A DNA stretch of 64,000 nt from Calothrix brevissima NIES-22 (GTDB lineage: Bacteria > Cyanobacteriota > Cyanobacteriia > Cyanobacteriales > Nostocaceae), in the NCBI RefSeq assembly GCF_002367995.1, contig NZ_AP018207.1, forward strand, positions 7,426,199 to 7,490,198, written 5' to 3'. The notes under the pieces are model-generated. The model was not told the origin of the DNA. It did not search any database and saw only the letters and a program-made list of their open reading frames with translations. Positions within the stretch are counted from its first letter, which is position 1. Every line of letters begins with the position of its first letter. The position numbers and the translations under genes were made by a program. This document shows positions 50,121 through 59,982 of this stretch, one piece after another.

Positions 50121-50233
50121 CGCAAACTAACTTTCTGACTCAGAAACTAACAATTACGATTCGCAAACTAACTTTCTGACTCGCAAACTAACAATTACGA
50201 TTCGCAAACTAACTTTCTGACTCGCAAACTAAC
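50121..50233. repeat. Six phased CGCAAACTAAC repeats, 20/21-bp spacing
   Basis: CGCAAACTAAC (second copy CAGAAACTAAC) starts at 50121, 50141, 50162, 50182, 50203 and 50223, i.e. alternating 20 and 21 bp, each about two helical turns. The units are preceded by GATT or GACT in alternation. The array is 156 bp after the end (downstream, minus strand) of the fructosamine-kinase-family gene's stop. No reading frame crosses it. A multi-site protein-binding array or LTRR-like repeat are possible. Confidence 0.8.
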
Positions 50234-50388
50234 TTTCTGAATCGTATTTCAACTTCACGGATTATATAAGGACAAAAAAAAGAAAATAACCACAAAAATA
50301 GCTATATTTATTTTGTTTAATCTTGGATACGCTCTCAGATTGCTGTTATAGTTCATTAGCTTTAATACTCAATTTTAAGGTGTGGCGT

Positions 50389-51264
50389 TTAACGCAAAAT
50401 CTGCTCAATCATCCGATTTGCTTGGGAAGCGTAACCACCGCCAAATAAATTGAAGTGATTCAGGATGTGATACAGGTTATAAAGTGTCTTTCTTTGCTCA
50501 TAACCAGCATCTAAAGGAAAAACTTCGTTATAACCTTGATAAAATGCGGCGGGGAAACCACCAAATAATTCTGTCATAGCGATATCAACTTCGCGATCGC
50601 CAAAATAAGTCGCCGGATCAAATATCACTGGTTCCCCAGACACCGTACACCCCGCATTCCCACCCCATAAATCACCATGTACCAAGGAAGGTTCTACATC
50701 ACGATTCCCTAATAATTCCGGGATAGCTGCTAATAACTTCTCTTCCTTGGGAAAACTCCCCCCGCGTCGCCTAGCTAACTGAAATTGATAATCTAAGCGA
50801 TGTTTTGCATAAAATTCTACCCAATCTGCCGTCCAATTATTAATTTGGGGCGTGGAACCAATAGTATTGTTAATTTTCCAACCAAAACCTTGACTACTAG
50901 TCGCTTTATGCATTTGCGCTAGCTTTCGCCCCATTTCTTGAGAAGATTTGCTGTTACCGCCACCCATCTCTAACCATTCCAACACAATGTAGCCAGAATT
51001 CCCCACAGTTCCCCAGCACAAAGGTTGAGGAACGCGAATACTAGCCGTATTCAACATTTCCGCCAACCCCAGCGCCTCAGCTTCAAACATCGCCACCTGG
51101 GAAGCTTGATTGAGTTTGACAAAATAGGTACGTTCATGATCAGAGACAGCATAGCCTTGGTTAATGCACCCACCACTCACCGAGCGCCTTTGCTGACTCT
51201 GAAATTTTTCCCCCGTCACCCGGCTAATATGGGCATCAATTTCTGTCCACATTGTGTTTGTCAT
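50389..51264 (-). CDS. Fructosamine-kinase-family protein
   Basis: 291 aa. Fructosamine-3-kinase/YniA family, protein-kinase-like fold. FVKLN (Lys50) binds ATP, LVHGDLWGGN (196-203) is the catalytic loop with Asp198, and IFDPATYFGDREVDIAM carries the Mg-binding Asp216. Eukaryotic members phosphorylate sugar adducts on proteins so that they detach (deglycation). In bacteria the substrates are less clear. A 9-bp CCCCCTTGT tandem repeat lies upstream at 51300-51375. Confidence 0.9.
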   Translation of the reverse strand: MTNTMWTEIDAHISRVTGEKFQSQQRRSVSGGCINQGYAVSDHERTYFVKLNQASQVAMFEAEALGLAEMLNTASIRVPQPLCWGTVGNSGYIVLEWLEMGGGNSKSSQEMGRKLAQMHKATSSQGFGWKINNTIGSTPQINNWTADWVEFYAKHRLDYQFQLARRRGGSFPKEEKLLAAIPELLGNRDVEPSLVHGDLWGGNAGCTVSGEPVIFDPATYFGDREVDIAMTELFGGFPAAFYQGYNEVFPLDAGYEQRKTLYNLYHILNHFNLFGGGYASQANRMIEQILR

Positions 51265-51274
51265 TAGTCAGTTG

Positions 51275-51390
51275 TCAGTTGTCAGTTGTCAGTTGTTCTT
51301 CCTTGTCCCCCTTGTCCCCCTTGTCCCCCTTGTCCCCCTTGTCCCCCTTGTCCCCCTTGTCCCCCTTGTCCCCCTTCCATGCCCCATGCC
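51275..51390. repeat. TTGTCAG heptamers and CCCCCTTGT 9-mers
   Basis: About four GTCAGTT units, then nine CCCCCTTGT units, then CCCATGC/CCAATGC. A Val-Pro-Leu reading frame across it is an artefact. Confidence 0.85.
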
Positions 51391-51397
51391 CAATGCC

Positions 51398-52678
51398 CTA
51401 TTCTGGTTTAATTACAACTACACCATAAGCATCGGGAGAAAGATATTTTTGAGCGGCTTGCATTAAGTCGCTGGCTTCTTGAGCTTGGATATTGGCGGGG
51501 TAGTTGAAGGCTGGTTCTAAATCTCCCAGCATGGACTGATAATAACCATACAACCCAGCGCGATCGCTTGGGGTTTCATTGCCAAAAATAAATCTGTTGG
51601 CGACTCGGCGGCGTACTCGCGCAATTTCTGAGGATTTTACCAATTCTGTTTGTAACATGCGGATGTGTTGCGCGATCGCTTCTTCTACTGCGGCGACATT
51701 TTCCACTGGGCATTTAGCAGAAATATAAAATGTTCCTTGTAGCTGATTGCTCATATTGCTCACAGCAATCGAAGAAACTAAATTTCTTTCTTCCCGCAAA
51801 TCATGTACCAGTCTGGATGTACGCCCATGTCCTAAAATTCCTGCTAAAACATCCAGCGCGTAGGTTTCCTCAATATATTTCAACCCCGGAACTCGCCACA
51901 CTATCACCAGTCGCGCTTGTTGAAGACTTTCATCCACAAATTCTTGGCGCACAACTTCTGTAAACGCTGGTTCGGGATGGATTACCGATTCTACCCACAA
52001 TTCCTGATTTTTGCTGGGAATCGTTTCATTAATACCTTGAGCCACAATATCAATTAATTCTTCCGTCGGTAAATTCCCCACAGCCACAGCCGCAATTGAG
52101 GAGGGTTGATACAAACTCCCGTGAAAATCGCGCATTTGCTGCGGTTTAAGTTGAGAAATCACCGATTCTGGCCCCAATACCGGACGACGATAAGGTAAGC
52201 GTTCAAAAGCCATTTCCATCGCCCGCCGAAAAGTCCGCCGTTGGGGACTGTCTTCGGAACGGCGAATTTCTTCCAATACTACCAAGCGTTCCCGTTCAAA
52301 AGCATCATCCTCAATACTGGGATTAAACACCACATCCATTTGTAGCGGCGCAAGTTCGGCAAAATCCTTGGGAGCAGTAGTTATATAGTAATGAGTATAA
52401 TCTTGGCTAGTAGCGGCATTAGTTACCGCACCTCTTTCTTCAATGCGACGTTCAAATTCGCCACTAGCTAGGCGTTTTGTGCCCTTAAAAATCATATGCT
52501 CTAAAAAATGAGCCATGCCGTTAATAGTATCCGATTCTACCGCCGAGCCTACGTTAATCCACAAGCTGAGGTTTACAGCATCAATCGGCATTTGCTCCGC
52601 GACTATGGTTAAGCCGTTCGGTAACTGGTGCAGTTTTGGAGCATTGAGACGAGGAAATTTTATCAGGGTTGAGGTCAT
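51398..52678 (-). CDS. M16-family zinc peptidase (processing-peptidase-like)
   Basis: 426 aa. Inverted zinc motif HFLEH (His57, Glu60, His61), with Glu137 76 residues on as the third ligand (VLEEIRR). C-terminal M16 half has GHGRTSRLVHDLREERNLVSSI and the R/Y pair region NETPSDRAGLYGYY. Active catalytic subunit of the PqqL/MPP type. Cyanobacteria often code a second, inactive M16 beside it; none is adjacent here. Function likely degradation of transit or leader peptides (inference). Confidence 0.9.
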   Translation of the reverse strand: MTSTLIKFPRLNAPKLHQLPNGLTIVAEQMPIDAVNLSLWINVGSAVESDTINGMAHFLEHMIFKGTKRLASGEFERRIEERGAVTNAATSQDYTHYYITTAPKDFAELAPLQMDVVFNPSIEDDAFERERLVVLEEIRRSEDSPQRRTFRRAMEMAFERLPYRRPVLGPESVISQLKPQQMRDFHGSLYQPSSIAAVAVGNLPTEELIDIVAQGINETIPSKNQELWVESVIHPEPAFTEVVRQEFVDESLQQARLVIVWRVPGLKYIEETYALDVLAGILGHGRTSRLVHDLREERNLVSSIAVSNMSNQLQGTFYISAKCPVENVAAVEEAIAQHIRMLQTELVKSSEIARVRRRVANRFIFGNETPSDRAGLYGYYQSMLGDLEPAFNYPANIQAQEASDLMQAAQKYLSPDAYGVVVIKPE

Positions 52679-52985
52679 TGGTAGTAGTGAGTGGTGAGGT
52701 GAAAAACTGCCTTACTTCTTTAATCTTATCTAGGACTGGTGGGAAAATAGGGACTAGGGACTAGGGACTAGGGGCTAGGGGTTAGGAAAAAAAGATTCTC
52801 GTGAATGGCTAGCGTGAAAATAGCGTTGACAGTTGACTATTGACTATTGACTATTGACTCTTAAGCGATATTTTCTTGGTTGTGTGATTTTCCCATGATT
52901 GACTGTCTTGCATTAACACAAGCATTGATGAAAAAATTGATCCGCGAGTAGCTTCGCTGTTGCCAAGGGAAGTAAGAGGATATCC
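52679..52985. repeat. Spacer with GGGACTA and TTGACTA heptamers
   Basis: 52750-52790 GGGACTA/GGGGCTA units and 52825-52860 TTGACTA units (STRR). AAGAGG precedes the GTG start of purD. Confidence 0.6.
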
Positions 52986-54263
52986 GTGAAAGTTTTAGTT
53001 GTTGGAAATGGGGGGCGCGAACACGCTCTGGCTTGGAAACTGCTGCAATCTAACCAAGTTGAGCAAGTTTTTTGTGTACCGGGTAATGGCGGTACGGCAA
53101 GTATGGCAAATTGCCAAAATATACCTCTGGCGGTAGATGATTTTCCGGGCATTGGTAATTATTGTCATAATAATGGGATAAATCTTGTCGTAGTGGGGCC
53201 GGAAGTACCCTTAGCGAAAGGAATTACAGATTTTCTTCATAATCAAGGTCTAAAGGTATTCGGCCCCACAAAAGCCGGGGCGCAAATTGAAGCAAGTAAG
53301 GCTTGGGCGAAGGCTTTAATGCAAGAAGCTGGTATTCCTACAGCGAAAGCCGCCGTATTTACTGAAGCCGCGGCTGCTAAATCCTACGTCACCGCCCAGG
53401 GCGCACCAATTGTAGTTAAAGCCGATGGCTTGGCGGCTGGTAAAGGCGTCACTGTAGCGGAAACTGTAGAACAGGCTCACGGTGCCATTGAGGCGATATT
53501 TCAAGGACAATTTGGCAGTGCTGGGGAATTTGTTGTTATTGAAGAATGTTTAATAGGGCAGGAAGTTTCGGTGTTAGCCTTAACTGACGGCTTAACAATT
53601 CGCCCCTTATTACCCGCTCAAGATCATAAACGTATAGGCGAAGGCGATACAGGCGATAATACCGGGGGAATGGGAGCCTACGCCCCTGCACCCATTGCCA
53701 CACCAGAGATTATGGCGCGGGTGCAAACAGAAGTATTAGAAAGAGCGATCGCGACTTTAAAATCTAAAGGTATAGATTACCGAGGAGTACTTTACGCAGG
53801 CTTAATGATTGCTCCCAACGGCGACTTTAAGGTGTTGGAATTTAACTGTCGCTTTGGCGATCCAGAAACTCAGGTAATTCTCCCCCTGTTGGAAACCCCC
53901 TTAGAAGAGTTAATTTTAGCCTGTGTAGAACAACGTTTAGCCCAAACACCAATTACTTGGAAACCCGGAGCCGCCGCCACCGTTGTTGCTGCTGCTGGCG
54001 GTTATCCTGGAGAGTACGAAAAAGGACATGTAATTACGGGAATTACCCAAGCCACCGCCACCGGAGTCACCGTATTCCATGCAGGCACAACATTAAACCA
54101 GCAACAAGAAATCGTCACTAATGGCGGTAGAGTATTAAACGTCACTGGTACAGGGGCAAATTTTGCAGAAGCGATCGCCCAAGCCTACAGTGGTTTAGAA
54201 TCAATTCACTTTACAGGCATATATTACCGTAGGGACATTGGGTATAGAGTGAAGAACCCATAG
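52986..54263 (+). CDS. purD: Phosphoribosylamine-glycine ligase
   Basis: 425 aa. Second step of purine synthesis: phosphoribosylamine + glycine + ATP to GAR. ATP-grasp enzyme: N-terminal KVLVVGNGGREHALAWKL, KADGLAAGKGVTVAE, HKRIGEGDTGDNTGGMGAYAP, and VLEFNCRFGDPETQVILPLL. Start codon is GTG at 52986 with AAGAGG 7 nt ahead; the protein begins at the first beta-strand, as in homologues. The end (RRDIGYRVKNP) runs into GTCAACA heptamers. nblS follows 173 bp on, same strand. Confidence 0.97.
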   Translation: MKVLVVGNGGREHALAWKLLQSNQVEQVFCVPGNGGTASMANCQNIPLAVDDFPGIGNYCHNNGINLVVVGPEVPLAKGITDFLHNQGLKVFGPTKAGAQIEASKAWAKALMQEAGIPTAKAAVFTEAAAAKSYVTAQGAPIVVKADGLAAGKGVTVAETVEQAHGAIEAIFQGQFGSAGEFVVIEECLIGQEVSVLALTDGLTIRPLLPAQDHKRIGEGDTGDNTGGMGAYAPAPIATPEIMARVQTEVLERAIATLKSKGIDYRGVLYAGLMIAPNGDFKVLEFNCRFGDPETQVILPLLETPLEELILACVEQRLAQTPITWKPGAAATVVAAAGGYPGEYEKGHVITGITQATATGVTVFHAGTTLNQQQEIVTNGGRVLNVTGTGANFAEAIAQAYSGLESIHFTGIYYRRDIGYRVKNP

Positions 54264-54436
54264 TCAACAGTCAACAGTCAACAGTCAACAGTCAACAGAT
54301 AATTGACTTTGGACTCTGGACTATTGACTCTGGACTATTTACTCTTGCTTAACTTCTTCACATATTTGTTGAATTAACTGTTAATTTTTTAGTTGTTGGG
54401 GTTTAAAAGAAGAACTACTAACAACTTATATTTAAA
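54264..54436. repeat. GTCAACA heptamers between purD and nblS
   Basis: Five GTCAACA units from 54264 to ~54298, then TTGACT/GGACTAT units. Confidence 0.7.
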
Positions 54437-56326
54437 ATGCTGGCTCTTTTGAAAACAATCCGAGAAACGATCGCAAATTGGTGGTCAGATTTCACCCTCC
54501 AGACTAAGCTATTGGCTGCAGCTACATTAGTAGTGTCTTTAGCCATGAGTGGATTAACCTTCTGGGCGGTGAATACGATTCAGCAGGATGCACAAGTAAA
54601 TGATACCCGCTTCGGTCGTGACCTTGGACTGCTGCTAGCTGCCAATGTGACACCGTTAATTGCTGAAGATAAACGCCAAGAAGTTGCCCAATTTTCCCAA
54701 CGCTTCTACAGCAGCACCTCTAGCGTGCGTTATATGCTCTACGCTGATGAAACTGGGGAAATTTTTTATGGGATTCCTTTTTGGGAAACCGAGGTAGAAA
54801 CCTCTTTAACCATTGAACGGCGCATCGAACTACCAGAAGATTACGCTAAAGAAAGCGATAAGCCAATGGTACGCCAACACATGACACCCGATGGTTCGGT
54901 GACTGATGTGTTTGTTCCCCTAATTGCCGATCACAAATATTTGGGTGTCTTAGCAATTGGCATTAATCCTAACCAAACTGCTGTTATCTCTACCAATTTT
55001 ACCCGCGATGTCACCATTGCCGTATTTATAACTATCTGGGTCATGGTAATTTTGGCAGGGGTGGTAAATGCGCTCACCATTACCAAGCCGATTAAAGAAC
55101 TGTTAGTAGGTGTCAAGCAAATCGCCACCGGGAACTTTAAGCAGCGAATTAACTTACCCCTGGGTGGCGAACTCGGAGAGTTAATTCTTAGCTTTAATGA
55201 AATGGCAGAGCGATTAGAAAGCTATGAAGAACAGAATATTGAAGAACTCACAGCCGAAAAAGCCAAGCTAGAAACTCTCGTTTCCACCATTGCCGATGGT
55301 GCGGTGTTGATTGACAATAACATGCAGGTAATCTTAGTCAATCCCACAGCCAAGCGAATTTTTGCTTGGGAAAGTGATGACGTAGTCGGTTGTAATGTGC
55401 TACATCACTTACCGCCAGCCGTGCAAATGGAAACTAGCCGTACCTTGTATGAAATGGCTGCTGGTGAATCGGAAAGTGCGGAATTTCGCATCGCTTTAAA
55501 CCAACCTACCCAACGTACTATCCGCATTCTGTTAACCACAGTTTTGGATTTACAACGGGAAAGTGTCAAAGGTATCGCCATTACCGTCCAAGATATTACC
55601 AGAGAAGTTGAACTCAACGAAGCCAAAAGCCAATTTATCAGCAACGTATCTCACGAACTGCGCACGCCTTTGTTCAATATCAAATCGTTTATCGAAACTT
55701 TGCACGACTACGGCGAAGATTTAAGTACAGAACAACGCCAAGAGTTTCTGCAAACAGTTAACCATGAAACCGATCGCCTGACACGCCTAGTTAACGATGT
55801 TTTAGATTTATCGAAACTGGAATCTGGGCGGACTTACAATTTTGATGGTGTAGATTTAAGTCAAGCAATTGAACAAACTCTGCGGACTTACCAACTCAAT
55901 GCTAAAGATAAAGGTATTGAATTAATTCAGGAAGTCACATCACCTGTACCTTTAGTTGTGGGTAACTACGATTTGTTACTGCAAGTATTAGCTAATTTAG
56001 TCGGTAATGCTCTTAAATTTACCCCCGCCGGTGGTAAAGTTGCGATCCGCGCCTATCAATTAAATCCTAAATCCGCAGAGCAAAAATCATCGCCACCAGT
56101 GCGCGTAGAAATATCTGATACTGGTATTGGCATTGCTAGCGAAGACCAACAAGCAATTTTTGATCGCTTCTTTCGCGTAGAAAATCGCGTGCATACCCTA
56201 GAAGGTACAGGATTAGGGTTATCAATTGTCCGCAATATTATGGAACGCCATCATAGTAAAGTTAACTTGGTGAGTGAAGTAGGAATTGGTACAACTTTTT
56301 GGTTTGATTTGTCCGTATTTGAGTAA
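54437..56326 (+). CDS. nblS: NblS/Hik33 (DspA)-type sensor histidine kinase
   Basis: 629 aa. Two membrane helices (~25-45 and ~195-215) flank an extracytoplasmic sensor; then HAMP (~215-270), a PAS domain (~285-385), HisKA with His406 (SNVSHELRTPLFNIKSF) and HATPase (NLVGNALKF, DTGIGI, GTGLGL). The FTLQTKLLAAATLVVSLAMSG start and FGRDLGLLLAANVTPLIAED are specific for NblS/Hik33, the kinase that with RpaB controls high-light, cold, nutrient and phycobilisome-degradation genes. All catalytic boxes are intact. Downstream of purD. Confidence 0.93.
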   Translation: MLALLKTIRETIANWWSDFTLQTKLLAAATLVVSLAMSGLTFWAVNTIQQDAQVNDTRFGRDLGLLLAANVTPLIAEDKRQEVAQFSQRFYSSTSSVRYMLYADETGEIFYGIPFWETEVETSLTIERRIELPEDYAKESDKPMVRQHMTPDGSVTDVFVPLIADHKYLGVLAIGINPNQTAVISTNFTRDVTIAVFITIWVMVILAGVVNALTITKPIKELLVGVKQIATGNFKQRINLPLGGELGELILSFNEMAERLESYEEQNIEELTAEKAKLETLVSTIADGAVLIDNNMQVILVNPTAKRIFAWESDDVVGCNVLHHLPPAVQMETSRTLYEMAAGESESAEFRIALNQPTQRTIRILLTTVLDLQRESVKGIAITVQDITREVELNEAKSQFISNVSHELRTPLFNIKSFIETLHDYGEDLSTEQRQEFLQTVNHETDRLTRLVNDVLDLSKLESGRTYNFDGVDLSQAIEQTLRTYQLNAKDKGIELIQEVTSPVPLVVGNYDLLLQVLANLVGNALKFTPAGGKVAIRAYQLNPKSAEQKSSPPVRVEISDTGIGIASEDQQAIFDRFFRVENRVHTLEGTGLGLSIVRNIMERHHSKVNLVSEVGIGTTFWFDLSVFE

Positions 56327-56852
56327 AAACCTACCAAAGCTCAAATTTAGCAATCCTATTTCAGTTGTGAAAAATGTTGACGGTTGACGGTTGACTGTGA
56401 ACGAATAAAAAAAGATTCCAATCATTAACTTACCAAATCCGCAACTCGTAGGGGCGGGGTAACCCATTGGTGTCAACTTAATGTGAAACCCGCTTGGTGA
56501 CTAGGTTATGCCCTCACCCCAGCCCCTCTCCCCTGAGGGAGAGGGGAGCAAGAGATTTAATTCCCCTTCTCCTGGGGGAGAAGGGGTGAGGGGATGAGGG
56601 CGAGGGTTTTTGTACAACAGGCGCAGTATATAGCTTTTAGCTTAAGTTGGCACAGGCTGGGGTAACCGTAGCCCTACAATTTGACATAATTTATTTTTTG
56701 GAATTCCCTAATTGGATATAAATAAACCAAAATATATTACCAAAGGTCAATAGACTTGAAACCCTTACCAATGACTAATGACCAATGACAATCCTTACCA
56801 GTTATATTTAATTACACCAACCTACCTATTTTGAGAAATTTGGATTAGCATC
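56327..56852. other. Repeat-rich spacer after nblS
   Basis: 56349-56375 recurs at 597-625; 56450-56475 has GTAGGGGCGGGGTAACCC; 56510-56600 has CCTCACCCCAGCCCCTCTCC opposed by GGGGAGAAGGGGTGAGGGG, a large GC stem; then TGACCAATGAC units. No gene seen. Confidence 0.5.
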
Positions 56853-57135
56853 TGTGGAAATTGTGGATAAATAATTGCTAATTGATTTTTTGGCTAGTTT
56901 CATAATTTGCTTTCTGTGGAAAACTTGTGGAAAAACCCCCTAAGTTTTCCACAAGGTAAATATACTTATATGAATTTTTTCCGAAAAACTATCAAGTTTT
57001 CCCCAAAATTTTCCCCAAATAATCATTTTTTTCCACAGGCGAATAAATTTTTAATATATTTTTATACTGACCTTAATATTTTTGGCAAACTAATGGCTGA
57101 TAAAGCTGATGAGTAATAGTCAAGGCTGTGGAAAA
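56853..57135. other. Candidate chromosomal origin (oriC): seven DnaA boxes
   Basis: DnaA boxes of the TTTTCCACA/TTATCCACA type: 56853-56861 (TGTGGAAAT), 56862-56870 (TGTGGATAA), 56915-56923, 56926-56934 and 57127-57135 (all TGTGGAAAA), 56945-56953 and 57029-57037 (TTTTCCACA). Near-boxes TTTTCCCCA lie at 56997 and 57009. 57038-57100 is very AT-rich (TTTTTAATATATTTTTATAC), fit for unwinding. The cluster is right behind dnaA, as in other cyanobacterial origins, but dnaN is not beside it. Confidence 0.8.
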
Positions 57136-57149
57136 CTTTGAGGTAACCA

Positions 57150-58532
57150 TCAAGTTGCTGGCGAAGAACGGCTATTCATATTGATACGATCGCTTAATTG
57201 ACGTAGGGTATTTGCTAGAGTGCGATCGCTATCTCGCAATTGGGTAATCTTATCACAGCTGTAAATCACCGTTGTATGGTCTTTCCCGCCGAACTCTTCA
57301 CCAATTCTCGGTAAACTTAAATCGGTATGTTGACGCATCAAATACATGCCGATTTGTCGCGCCCAGCTAATCTCTCGTCGGCGAGAATTACTTTTGAGGT
57401 CTTCAATGGAAACTTGATAAAAATCTGCGATCGCCTTTAAAATCAACTCTGGAGTCGCTGCTACATGCTGATTTGGAGTTTCTAACAGTGGGGCGAGACT
57501 AGCAACAGACATCGGTAAACCACAATAAGAAATATAAGCGATCGCCTTTGTTAAAGCTCCTTCCAATTCGCGAATATTAGAAGTGTAGTTAGCAGCAATA
57601 TGTTCAATCACATCTAAAGACAGCTGAATTTTTTTATCCTCAGCTTTCTTTTGTAGAATCGCCATCCGCGTTTCTAAATCAGGCGGTTGAATATCAGCAA
57701 TTAACCCCATCGAAAACCGCGAACATAATCTAGCTTGCAAACTGGGAATTTGGTTTGGTGGACGGTCGGAAGCAATTACCACTTGCTTACCAGCTTCATG
57801 TAAAGTATTAAAAGTATGGAAAAATTCTTCTTGAGTGTACTCTTTACCTTCCAAAAACTGAATATCATCAACTAACAACACATCAGCAGCGCGATAATGC
57901 TGGCGGAAACTTTGCATACTATCCTGGCGAATAGCTGTAATTAAATCATTAGTAAACTGCTCGGTAGAAACATAAAAGACTTTAGAATCCGGACAAATTT
58001 CCCGCCGATAATGTCCAATCGCCCGCATCAAGTGAGTTTTACCTAAACCGACACCACCACATAAAAATAATGGGTTAAACTCTCTTCCTGGCGATTCCGC
58101 TACAGCCAAAGACGCCGCATGAGCCATGCGATTGTTAGCACCAACAACAAATTTAGAAAATACATAATCGAGATTTAATTCATTAGTGCTGTGTTGATTG
58201 GGTACAATTGTCTGTTTGACATCACTTTGATCTGGTAATTTCCCATTAACTTGTGACTCGTGCAATTGTCCAACCTCATCACCTTTAGCCACAGTAATGT
58301 AAATTTCTACAGGATGCCCTACAATATCATGCACAACATCAGCAATAGTGTTGATGTAATATTTCTGTAACCAATTGCGAGCCAAAGGATCGGGAGTGCA
58401 TACCACCAAGCAATTATTCTCTAATCGTTCTGCAGTTGCAGTTTTAATCCAAGTTTCAAAGGTGGGACGGGATAATTCTTTTTGCAATCGCTCTAGTACC
58501 TGACTCCACAAATGTTCTAAGAGAATTTCCAT
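57150..58532 (-). CDS. dnaA: Chromosomal replication initiator DnaA
   Basis: 460 aa. Domain I (~1-85), a variable linker (~90-115), AAA+ ATPase with Walker A GGVGLGKTH (159-167) and Walker B LLVDDIQF (Asp222, Asp223), and domain IV with the DNA-binding signature GGKDHTTVIYSC (415-426). Binds ATP and the DnaA boxes found just after its stop. Divergent from the HtrA-like gene with 169 bp between. Complete and typical. Confidence 0.98.
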   Translation of the reverse strand: MEILLEHLWSQVLERLQKELSRPTFETWIKTATAERLENNCLVVCTPDPLARNWLQKYYINTIADVVHDIVGHPVEIYITVAKGDEVGQLHESQVNGKLPDQSDVKQTIVPNQHSTNELNLDYVFSKFVVGANNRMAHAASLAVAESPGREFNPLFLCGGVGLGKTHLMRAIGHYRREICPDSKVFYVSTEQFTNDLITAIRQDSMQSFRQHYRAADVLLVDDIQFLEGKEYTQEEFFHTFNTLHEAGKQVVIASDRPPNQIPSLQARLCSRFSMGLIADIQPPDLETRMAILQKKAEDKKIQLSLDVIEHIAANYTSNIRELEGALTKAIAYISYCGLPMSVASLAPLLETPNQHVAATPELILKAIADFYQVSIEDLKSNSRRREISWARQIGMYLMRQHTDLSLPRIGEEFGGKDHTTVIYSCDKITQLRDSDRTLANTLRQLSDRINMNSRSSPAT

Positions 58533-58701
58533 TTTTTACCACCTTTGCCGCTAATAGTCACAATAGAAGTTATAAGCCAGCACTAAGTTAGTATTCATAG
58601 ACACTAGGCCTGAAAACAGCTTTTAAGTTGTCATCATTTTGGGGCATACCCGGTAGGCAATATCCTACCACCCACTGACTCACACGGAGACGCAACGACA
58701 C

Positions 58702-59961
58702 ATGAAGATAAACACCTGGATTTGTGCAGCCCAAAGTACTGTTACTCAAGGTTTACTCCAGCAACAGGGTAGAACCAATGTGATGTCGCTGCTATTGAAG
58801 ATAAGTTTTGTAATATACCTTGGTGGCTGCTCTTTGCTACCGGGAAAAACTCTGGAAAGACAACAAAATAATTCAACTCCATCTCCGGTAGTCTCCCCAA
58901 ACCCCATTGTTCCCGCACCAATTTTTTCTTCCTCTAATGGCGATCCTAATTTTGTCGTGGGAGTGGTACAAAAAGTAGGTGGGGCTGTGGTACGGATTGA
59001 TTCTTCCAGAACCGTATCTTCCCAGTCAGAAGAATTTGAAGATCCATTTTTTCGACGATTTTTTGGCGATACTGCACCATCACAGCCTAGACAACGGGTA
59101 GAACGAGGTAGCGGTTCTGGGTTTATTATTAACTCCACTGGGCAAATTTTGACTAATTCCCACGTAGTAGACGGCGCTGATGATGTCACCGTCACCCTCA
59201 AAGATGGTCGCACTTTTAACGGTAAGGTGCTGGGTGAAGATCCAGTTACCGATGTGGCTGTGATTAAAATAGATGCTAATAATTTACCAACTTTAGGAAT
59301 CGGCAACTCCGATGCTTTGCAACCAGGAGAAGCGGTGATTGCCATTGGTAATCCTTTAGGTTTAAACAATACTGTAACATCGGGCATTATTAGCGCTACA
59401 GGACGCTCTAGCAGCGATATTGGTGCTAGCGACAAGCGCGTAGATTATCTGCAAACTGATGCAGCGATTAACCCCGGTAACTCTGGGGGGCCATTATTAA
59501 ATGTGAGGGGTCAAGTAATTGGGATGAATACGGCGATTATTCGCGGCGCGCAAGGCTTGGGCTTTGCGATTCCCATCAACACCGCCCAAAGAATCGCCCA
59601 AGAATTAATTGCTAACGGTAAAGTCGATCATCCTTATTTAGGGATTCAAATGGTGACACTCACGCCAGAATTGAAAGAAAGAATTAATAATCAATTAGGC
59701 GATCGCATTACCTTAACAACCAACGACGGCGTATTATTAGTCAATATTGTACCTCGTTCCCCCGCCGCCATTGCTGGTTTAAAAAGCGGTGATGTCATTC
59801 GCAGTATTAATAATCAACCTGTTACCAAAATCGAAGACGTACAAAAACTAGTAGAAAATAGCAAAATCGGCGAGCCTTTACAAATGCAGGTAGAACGCAA
59901 CGGAAAAACTACCCAAGTAGCTGTTAAACCTGCGCCTTTACCCGTGCGGCGTGAAAGTTAG
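58702..59961 (+). CDS. HtrA/Deg-family serine protease with one PDZ domain
   Basis: 419 aa; type of HhoA/HhoB/HtrA in cyanobacteria. Triad His154 (NSHVVD), Asp184 (DPVTDVAVIKID), Ser261 (NPGNSGGPLL). One PDZ domain (~315-405; VNIVPRSPAAIAGLKSGDVIRSIN). The start carries a likely lipoprotein signal: MSLLLKISFVIYLGGC, with Cys43 in the lipobox; hence the real start may be Met28 (58783), the called ATG adding 27 unusual residues. Extracytoplasmic quality control is expected. Which of the three paralogues it corresponds to cannot be told. Confidence 0.9.
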   Translation: MKINTWICAAQSTVTQGLLQQQGRTNVMSLLLKISFVIYLGGCSLLPGKTLERQQNNSTPSPVVSPNPIVPAPIFSSSNGDPNFVVGVVQKVGGAVVRIDSSRTVSSQSEEFEDPFFRRFFGDTAPSQPRQRVERGSGSGFIINSTGQILTNSHVVDGADDVTVTLKDGRTFNGKVLGEDPVTDVAVIKIDANNLPTLGIGNSDALQPGEAVIAIGNPLGLNNTVTSGIISATGRSSSDIGASDKRVDYLQTDAAINPGNSGGPLLNVRGQVIGMNTAIIRGAQGLGFAIPINTAQRIAQELIANGKVDHPYLGIQMVTLTPELKERINNQLGDRITLTTNDGVLLVNIVPRSPAAIAGLKSGDVIRSINNQPVTKIEDVQKLVENSKIGEPLQMQVERNGKTTQVAVKPAPLPVRRES

Positions 59962-59982
59962 GGACTAGTTTATTATTTATAA

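Noticed and set aside
51254-51466. Val-Pro-Leu repeat frame
   Set aside because: Translation of CCCCCTTGT tandem repeat.
56907-57116. 69-codon frame in the DnaA-box region
   Set aside because: Composition is explained by the boxes and AT-rich DNA; no start signal.
58746-59435. 229-codon minus-strand frame opposite the HtrA-like gene
   Set aside because: Lies fully within a clearly conserved protease; shadow of its codon use.
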